64,000 nucleotides of DNA, taken from NCBI GenBank assembly GCA_016235065.1, contig JACRMB010000007.1, forward strand, positions 62,001 to 126,000, given 5' to 3'. The notes beneath the pieces were generated by a model, which was not told where the DNA came from, ran no database searches, and worked only from the letters and a program-made list of their open reading frames with translations. This stretch comes from Actinomycetota bacterium (lineage in GTDB: Bacteria > Actinomycetota > Thermoleophilia > BMS3ABIN01). The first letter of the stretch is position 1. Each line of letters begins with the position of its first letter. Shown piece by piece: positions 58,778 to 64,000 of this stretch. The position numbers and the translations under genes were made by a program.

Positions 58778-59224
58778 ATGCATGCCAAAGTGATTATCAA
58801 GTCGGCCTTCTTTGGGTTGATCGGCGCTTCTTTTCAGCTGTCACTTTATTTTGGGCTGGTTTCCCTGGTATCCGGCTGGCAGTTCGCCTCAGATCAGTTT
58901 TTCAATTACTGGTATTTCATACTAGGGCTGGCGCTGGGGTTCGGCACCCAGATAGGACTTTTCACATATTTGCGCAACGCCATCAGGATGAAGCAGAAAG
59001 CCTCGGGGAAGATCCTGGCCGCCACGGGAGCTACTTCTACTTTAGCCATGGTGTCGTGCTGCACCCATTACCTTGCGAACATCCTGCCCATTATCGGCAT
59101 CAGCGGAGTCGCCAGCTTCGTCGGCCAGTATCAGACGAAGATTTTCTGGGTGGGGTTAGCTTTTAACCTCGCGGGAATTATTTTTATCTCCAGCCGAATT
59201 ATCAAATTTCACAAGGGAGCTTGA
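58778..59224 (+). CDS. Small membrane protein with Cys-Cys-x-His motif, metal-related
   Basis: 148 residues from ATG 58778 (GGGGA twelve bases upstream); TTG 58760 is an alternative. Four membrane helices: SAFFGLIGASFQLSLYFGLV, NYWYFILGLALGFGTQIGLF, then VSCCTHYLANILPIIGISGV with a vicinal Cys pair and His in a helix, and IFWVGLAFNLAGIIFIS. The CC-x-H motif recalls mercury/copper membrane proteins such as MerT and similar archaeal proteins. It could pass a soft metal through the membrane; unproven. Confidence 0.7.
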   Translation: MHAKVIIKSAFFGLIGASFQLSLYFGLVSLVSGWQFASDQFFNYWYFILGLALGFGTQIGLFTYLRNAIRMKQKASGKILAATGATSTLAMVSCCTHYLANILPIIGISGVASFVGQYQTKIFWVGLAFNLAGIIFISSRIIKFHKGA

Positions 59225-59225
59225 G

Positions 59226-59660
59226 ATGTCCAAAGTTGCAAAGACTTTCTTTCTGTTAATGGTGATAGTCATTGCGGCGACGGCCGTCCTTGCAGGGTGC
59301 GGCGACAACGGGCAGGTGCAGACCAGCAGCTCTAGCCTGGAGAAACAGACCCGCGAAGCAGGTGGCGTGACCGTATCGGCGACCCCGCAAAACGTTGGGG
59401 ATGGCGAGCCGGCCTGGTCCTTTCAACTGGTATTCGATACCCATACGGTCGAGCTTGATCAGGATCCCGCGTTGGTCTCTGTTCTTGTAGCTAACGGGAA
59501 AGAATATGCTCCGATCGCGTGGGAGGGAAGCGAGCCGGGAGGCCACCACCGCGAGGGAATCCTGAAATTCACTGCCGTTTCACCGCGGCCTCAGGACATC
59601 GAACTAATAATCCGCGAAGTGGGTGGAAGCGACCAAAGTTTTAGCTGGGCGCTCGATTGA
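59226..59660 (+). CDS. Secreted lipoprotein
   Basis: 144 residues, ATG one base after the previous stop. Signal peptide with lipobox VLAGC; the mature domain has SFQLVFDTHTVELDQDPALV, a beta-sandwich-like pattern, with GGHHREGILKF in a loop, two histidines that could be metal ligands, and DIELIIREVGGSDQSF. It may be the exported partner of the Cys-Cys membrane protein. No family certain. Confidence 0.7.
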   Translation: MSKVAKTFFLLMVIVIAATAVLAGCGDNGQVQTSSSSLEKQTREAGGVTVSATPQNVGDGEPAWSFQLVFDTHTVELDQDPALVSVLVANGKEYAPIAWEGSEPGGHHREGILKFTAVSPRPQDIELIIREVGGSDQSFSWALD

Positions 59661-59720
59661 TCAAACAGCCAGCCGGGATTCGTTCAGTTCATTTTCAGTA
59701 TCCAGGGAGTTGAAAACAAC

Positions 59721-60995
59721 ATGAGACCAATGAGAGGCCGGGAGCATCGCCTGGGAGCGGTGCGTATGCCTCTGAAGAGAAAGAACATCAACGATTACGA
59801 GCCTGTTGCAGGAAAGGAGGTCGTGGACGAGGCTCGCCGCCTGGCCGAGGAACTAAAAGGTTTGCGCGTATTGCAGATAAACTCCACCTCCTATGGCGGC
59901 GGCGTCGCTGAACTCCTGGCGACGCTTGTCCCCCTCGAGGCTTCGCTGGGCATCAAGGCGGACTGGAAGACGCTGCCGCAACACGCTGAATTCTTCGAGG
60001 TGACCAAACGCTTCCATAACGCACTGCAGGGAGCGGATTACGCGCCCCCCGAGGAGGACATCGAGAATTATCTGGATCACAACCGCCTGTCGGCTGAAGG
60101 CGATGGTTCCAGTTATGATGTCGTGATCGCCCATGACCCCCAAACCGCGGCCTTTCGCCATTTTGCCGGGGGCCGAGGCGCCAAATGGGTATGGCGCTGT
60201 CACATCGACACCTCAAACGCTTCTTTTCCGGCCTGGGACTTCGTCCGTCCCTTTGTTAACGAGCACGACGCGGTGGTCTTCACCATGAAGGAGTTTCTCC
60301 CGTCGGGGATGCGCATCCCGAAAGAGCGAGTCTTTTTCATCGCCCCGGCTATCGATCCGCTCTCAACAAAAAACATGGAACTCCCGGTAACATTGAGCCG
60401 GACGGTCCTTTCTGAGTTCGGTTTAGACCTCGAGCGGCCGCTGCTGACGCAGGTCTCCCGCTTCGATCCATGGAAAGATCCCTTCGGTGTCATACGTACG
60501 TACCGTCAGGTGAAGGAATCCATCCCCGGGCTCCAGCTGGCTCTGATCGGGTCGATGGCCACTGACGATCCCGAGGCATGGGAGATCTATTCCTCGATCG
60601 AGACTGAGTTGAGGGATGACAGCGATGCCTTTATCTTCACGAATCTCAACGGAGTCGGCGGCGTGGAGGTCAACGCGTTTCAGCGGTTGAGCGATGTGAT
60701 CATCCAGAAATCGATCAGGGAGGGATTCGGCCTGGTCGTATCGGAGGCGCTCTGGAAGCAAACGCCGGTAGTCGCGGGCAATACCGGGGGTATTCCCCTG
60801 CAGATGAGCAACGGTATCGGCGGATTTCTCGCCGGTGCCGACGAGGAGTATGTGGCCCGAATAGAATTCCTGCTCGGAAATCCTGGGGAGGCAAAGGAAA
60901 TAGCAATGTTGGGACAGGAGGCGGTACGGGAACGGTTCCTGATAACCCGTCTCTTGATCGATGAACTGAAGCTGCTTCGGTCTATTGTTCTCTAG
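59721..60995 (+). CDS. Trehalose synthase-like GT4 glycosyltransferase
   Basis: 424 residues; retaining GT4 enzyme of the trehalose glycosyltransferring synthase type, which joins NDP-glucose and glucose. GT-B signatures: [91 protein letters not shown] (E-x7-E) and [10 protein letters not shown]. Trehalose protects against desiccation and stress. The start could be ATG 59721 or 59730. Its 3' end overlaps the CopA-like upstream open frame, which makes read-through likely. Confidence 0.86.
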   Translation: MRPMRGREHRLGAVRMPLKRKNINDYEPVAGKEVVDEARRLAEELKGLRVLQINSTSYGGGVAELLATLVPLEASLGIKADWKTLPQHAEFFEVTKRFHNALQGADYAPPEEDIENYLDHNRLSAEGDGSSYDVVIAHDPQTAAFRHFAGGRGAKWVWRCHIDTSNASFPAWDFVRPFVNEHDAVVFTMKEFLPSGMRIPKERVFFIAPAIDPLSTKNMELPVTLSRTVLSEFGLDLERPLLTQVSRFDPWKDPFGVIRTYRQVKESIPGLQLALIGSMATDDPEAWEIYSSIETELRDDSDAFIFTNLNGVGGVEVNAFQRLSDVIIQKSIREGFGLVVSEALWKQTPVVAGNTGGIPLQMSNGIGGFLAGADEEYVARIEFLLGNPGEAKEIAMLGQEAVRERFLITRLLIDELKLLRSIVL

Positions 60996-61023
60996 CCGTG
61001 GCCAACAAGAAGAGGATCCTGAA

Positions 61024-63468
61024 TTGAATACTGAGTTTGATACGGGGGAAAAGCAGCCAGAGGAAAAAGAACTAAGAGATCCTGTATGCAACATGAAGGT
61101 GACAAGCGACTCCGAGTATCACGTCGATTACTCAGGCAAAAGCTATTATTTCTGTAGCGAAAACTGCCTGCACAAGTTCCAGGAGCACCCGGAACAATAT
61201 ATTGATGCGCAAACCGTACAACCTCAAGAACCAGTTAATGAGTCAAATACCTACACCTGTCCCATGCATCCGGAAGTAAAACAGCAGGGACCCGGCAGTT
61301 GCCCCAAGTGCGGTATGGCGCTGGAGCCGATGGTCACACCAGCCGCAAAGACCAAAACCATTTACACCTGCCCCATGCATCCGGAGGTGCGCCAGGACCA
61401 TCCAGGTTTTTGCCCCAAGTGCGGCATGGCGCTGGAACCCGTAACGATCGGTGTTGAAGAAGAGAACAAGGAGCTCACCGACATGACCCGCCGGTTTCGG
61501 ATCAGTGCGATATTGGCGTTGCCGGCGTTTCTGCTGGCCATGATTGCTGATCTGATGCCCGACTGGTTGCCAGCCGGCCTTACCATGCATTGGGTTCAAT
61601 GGATCGAGGTTGCGCTGGCAACCCCGGTTGTATTGTGGGGTGGCTGGCCGATCTTTGTTCGAGGCTGGCGGTCTGTTACGACCTGGAACCTCAATATGTT
61701 TACCCTGATTTCCCTGGGAGTCTCGGTAGCATGGACATATAGTGCTGTCGCCCTTTTGTTCCCCCAGATCTTCCCGGCCACCATGCAGGCTGAAGACGGC
61801 CTGGTGGATGTCTACTTCGAAGTTGCGGCGGTGATCATGGCCCTGGTGCTCCTGGGCCAGGTGCTCGAGCTACGCGCCCGCTCACGGACCAATGCCGCCA
61901 TACAGATGCTGCTCGGCTTGGCGCCGAATACCGCGCGCATCGTGCGGAATGATGGAACTGAAGAAGATATCCCGCTGGAACATGTTCAAACCGGCGATAT
62001 TCTGCGCGTTCGTCCCGGCGAAAAAGTACCTGTGGATGGTTCGGTTGTGGACGGGGAGAGCAACGTAGACGAATCCATGGTCACGGGCGAGCCGATCCCG
62101 GTGGCGAAGGCGGCCGGCGATAGCCTCATCGGGGCTACGGTCAACGGTACCGGCAGTTTGTTGATGCGGGCCGAGAAAGTCGGTTCCGACACGCTGCTCG
62201 CTCAAATCGTCCATATGGTGGCCGAAGCACAGCGGACGCGGGCGCCAATTCAAAAACTGGCCGATCTGGTTGCGGGTTATTTCGTGCCTGCCGTAGTCGG
62301 GATCGCCGTCATCACGTTTATTATCTGGCTCGTGTGGGGCCCCGAACCGCGTCTGGCATATGCAGTAGTCAATGCCGTGGCCGTGCTGATCATTGCCTGC
62401 CCATGTGCGCTGGGTCTGGCCACCCCTATTTCCATCATGGTGGGAACAGGGCGCGGCGCCATCGCCGGGGTTCTGATAAAAAACGCAGAGGCCCTGGAGA
62501 TAATGGAAAAAGTTGACACGCTGGTTTTGGACAAGACCGGTACGCTTACCGAAGGAAAGCCCAGACTGGTTGCGGTGTGGGCAGAGCAAGGTTACGCGGA
62601 GGAAGAAGTCTTACGCATGGCCGCCAGTATCGAACGCGCCAGCGAACATCCCCTGGCGGAGGCAATCGTAGCCGGCGCGGAGGAAAAGGGAGTGGTGCTC
62701 GCCAATACCAGCAGATTCCAGTCGATTACCGGACAGGGTGTCATCGGCGAAGTTGAAGGGCATGCCGTGGCAGTGGGTAACGTCAAACTGCTGGAAGGTA
62801 AAAATATCGATACGCGCGACCTGCCTCAACAGGCAAACGTACAACGCGCCAAGGGTAATACGGTTATGCTGATCGCCATCGATGGCGAGGCGGCAGGCCT
62901 GATTGGCGTCGCTGATCCCATCAAGGATTCGACGCCGGAAGCCATCCGGGATCTGCATGCCGAGGGCATCAGGATCGTGATGCTTACCGGAGACAGTCAC
63001 ATCACTGCGAAAGCCGTTGCCGGCGAGTTGGGGATCGACCAGGTACATGCTGAAGTTCTGCCGGAACAAAAGGACGAATTTGTTAAACAGCTTCAGGCGG
63101 ATGGGCGCACTGTTGGCATGGCGGGCGATGGCATTAACGACGCACCGGCGCTGGCGCAGGCTCATGTTGGCATCGCGATGGGCACAGGCACCGATGTGGC
63201 AATGGAAAGCGCCGGTGTCACTCTGGTCAAAGGCGATTTGCGGGGGATCGTCAGGGCGCGGCGATTAAGCCGGGCCACAATGCGTAATATCCGGCAGAAT
63301 CTGTTCTTTGCTTTTATTTATAACTCAGCAGGCGTCCCGATTGCCGCAGGACTCTTGTACCCGTTCTTCGGATTGCTTTTGTCACCGATCATCGCCGCGG
63401 CGGCAATGAGCTTCAGCTCCGTTTCCGTGATAAGCAATTCTCTCAGACTAAAACGCGTGCGATTATAA
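61024..63468 (+). CDS. copA: CopA-type P1B copper-transporting ATPase with YHS and two metal-binding modules
   Basis: 814 residues from TTG 61024, with AAGAGGA eight bases upstream. N-terminus: a YHS domain ([10 protein letters not shown] and [15 protein letters not shown]), then two heavy-metal-binding modules, each [10 protein letters not shown] or [10 protein letters not shown] with [10 protein letters not shown], instead of the usual HMA domain. Core: CPC in [13 protein letters not shown], phosphorylation site [40 protein letters not shown] locus [12 protein letters not shown] and the terminal TM residues ([18 protein letters not shown]) fit Cu+ export. Confidence 0.95.
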   Translation: MNTEFDTGEKQPEEKELRDPVCNMKVTSDSEYHVDYSGKSYYFCSENCLHKFQEHPEQYIDAQTVQPQEPVNESNTYTCPMHPEVKQQGPGSCPKCGMALEPMVTPAAKTKTIYTCPMHPEVRQDHPGFCPKCGMALEPVTIGVEEENKELTDMTRRFRISAILALPAFLLAMIADLMPDWLPAGLTMHWVQWIEVALATPVVLWGGWPIFVRGWRSVTTWNLNMFTLISLGVSVAWTYSAVALLFPQIFPATMQAEDGLVDVYFEVAAVIMALVLLGQVLELRARSRTNAAIQMLLGLAPNTARIVRNDGTEEDIPLEHVQTGDILRVRPGEKVPVDGSVVDGESNVDESMVTGEPIPVAKAAGDSLIGATVNGTGSLLMRAEKVGSDTLLAQIVHMVAEAQRTRAPIQKLADLVAGYFVPAVVGIAVITFIIWLVWGPEPRLAYAVVNAVAVLIIACPCALGLATPISIMVGTGRGAIAGVLIKNAEALEIMEKVDTLVLDKTGTLTEGKPRLVAVWAEQGYAEEEVLRMAASIERASEHPLAEAIVAGAEEKGVVLANTSRFQSITGQGVIGEVEGHAVAVGNVKLLEGKNIDTRDLPQQANVQRAKGNTVMLIAIDGEAAGLIGVADPIKDSTPEAIRDLHAEGIRIVMLTGDSHITAKAVAGELGIDQVHAEVLPEQKDEFVKQLQADGRTVGMAGDGINDAPALAQAHVGIAMGTGTDVAMESAGVTLVKGDLRGIVRARRLSRATMRNIRQNLFFAFIYNSAGVPIAAGLLYPFFGLLLSPIIAAAAMSFSSVSVISNSLRLKRVRL

Positions 63469-63545
63469 GACGCGAAAAACAACATTCGATGATCGAAAGC
63501 GATCCAGGCGCCATAAGCATCCACCAGGTAGCAAGAGAAAAGATT

Positions 63546-63656
63546 ATGAAAATAATATGTTACCTGTCTCCAGGTTGCGGTTCTGAAGATGAATTAAGGA
63601 CAAATATCGGCCTCGCATTGGAGGCTGAAAAAAAAGGGCACGCGGTTTCAAGCTGA
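63546..63656 (+). pseudogene. Thioredoxin-like fragment
   Basis: 36 codons: KIICYLSPGCGSEDELRTNI then GLALEAEKKGHAV, resembling the first strand, CxxS-type loop and first helix of small thioredoxin-like proteins (LSPGCGSEDELR). It stops early, and no matching frame continues within view. Probably a remnant. Confidence 0.45.
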
Positions 63657-63716
63657 TCCCGAAGCCCATGGATTCTTGACTACCACTTCGAGAATGACCA
63701 AGAATTTTATCGCCTA

Positions 63717-63729
63717 GTTCGATTCCCGC
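63717..63729 (+). repeat. Partial copy of the ssrA 3' end
   Basis: GTTCGATTCCCGC is identical to ssrA bases at 35649-35661 (the T-loop) and is followed by AGCC where ssrA has CGCC. It could be the remains of another insertion boundary or a displaced tRNA end. Confidence 0.4.
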
Positions 63730-63790
63730 AGCCAACTTACCTTTGTTCATAGTGTTTCCGAAGGTGAGATATTTGAAAATGCATAAAAAA

Positions 63791-63829
63791 TTTACATAAG
63801 GATCGACATGAACTATAGTCCTATATAGT
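63791..63829 (+). promoter_or_regulatory. Promoter with overlapping inverted-repeat operator
   Basis: TTTACA and TATAGT (63814-63819) are spaced by 17 bases. The -10 lies in an inverted repeat ACTATA-N6-TATAGT (63812-63817, 63824-63829), so binding there would block transcription. It points to the gene at the window edge. Confidence 0.5.
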
Positions 63830-63924
63830 ACTTTACCTTATAGAACTTTCAAGACGGCGGGAAGAAATAATTATTTGCAATGGGAAAGGATCGCAAATCA
63901 ATTATTAGCTCAAGGAGCTTGGTT

Positions 63925-64000
63925 ATGAACGAGACGATCGCACTTCAGAGGAGTTTGGACTTGCTCGAGAATGCGAAAGCGGCAATCCTGACCACAATAG
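63925..64000 (+). CDS. 3'-truncated protein, possibly pyridoxamine 5'-phosphate oxidase-like
   Basis: 25 codons visible: ATG with AAGGAGC eight bases upstream, then NETIALQRSLDLLENAKAAI and LTTI. The pattern (helix, then A-xL-T-T-I) resembles the start of FMN-binding split-barrel proteins. The window ends here, so this is only a guess. Confidence 0.4.
   Translation, partial: MNETIALQRSLDLLENAKAAILTTI

Larger units (their letters stand above)
63469..63924. other. Intergenic region with remnant and repeat
   Basis: 456 bases between the CopA-like gene and a partial gene at the edge. It holds a short thioredoxin-like fragment, a 13-base piece of the ssrA terminus, an AT-rich stretch and a promoter with an inverted repeat. 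No full gene seen. Confidence 0.5.

Noticed and set aside
63660-63740. A tRNA gene around GTTCGATTCCCGC
   Set aside because: No acceptor, D or anticodon stem can be drawn and no partner for a 3' end; only the T-loop-like string is present.

Overview
The window is GC-rich chromosomal DNA, with an AT-richer block between about 35.7 and 54.5 kb. The core gene order comF-hpf-secA, prfB, ftsE-ftsX, ctpA, rnr-like, smpB, ssrA is the order seen in Actinomycetota and Firmicutes. High GC, many GTG/TTG starts, overlapping start/stop codons, a two-subunit transketolase and many lipoproteins suggest a deep-branching, probably anaerobic or microaerophilic actinobacterial lineage (inference, moderate confidence). 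No rRNA, tRNA or CRISPR array was seen. The only RNA gene is tmRNA.

Layout. 1-2.1 kb: methionine salvage (mtnA, partial) and a sugar nucleotidyltransferase. 2.1-2.9 kb: a VapBC-like toxin-antitoxin pair with a palindromic operator. 2.9-9.8 kb: comF, hpf, secA, rubredoxin, a GT87-like membrane enzyme and prfB with a +1 programmed frameshift. 9.8-21.2 kb: lipoproteins, FecR and arrestin-like envelope proteins, hisG, a GNAT, two DNA-alkylation-repair-like genes, a GH114-like lipoprotein and a phosphoesterase. 21.4-25.7 kb: transketolase halves, ftsEX and a DUF4272 protein. 25.8-30.7 kb: a rhodanese-like lipoprotein, VanZ, a cold-shock protein, and a leftward sulfur-relay operon (YedE, TusA, three DsrE-like proteins). 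31.1-35.7 kb: ctpA, an RNase R-like gene, smpB, two small membrane proteins and ssrA.

35.66-54.48 kb is an integrated genomic island of about 18.8 kb. A serine recombinase sits against the 3' end of ssrA, and an exact 12-bp copy of the ssrA terminus (CCGCCTCCACCA) lies at the far end. The recombinase frame runs through the attachment core, so its C-terminus should differ between the integrated and excised forms. Cargo: an XRE regulator with two matching operators, a strongly structured element next to a replication-relaxation gene, a P-loop ATPase plus HD phosphohydrolase pair, an HD / ImmA-IrrE protease / UPF0489 operon, and a rightward defence block (Dcm, DUF4928, Vsr, Ymh, TIGR04141, PD-(D/E)XK-like, HNH, HEPN).

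54.5-64 kb looks like a metal-handling region: a methionine-rich lipoprotein, a SpoIIE-type phosphatase, an ABC ATPase fused to a YHS domain with its permease, a Cys-Cys membrane protein, a lipoprotein, a trehalose synthase-like GT4 enzyme and a CopA-type ATPase with YHS and metal-binding modules. A 13-bp fragment of ssrA near 63.7 kb may mark a second, older insertion boundary.
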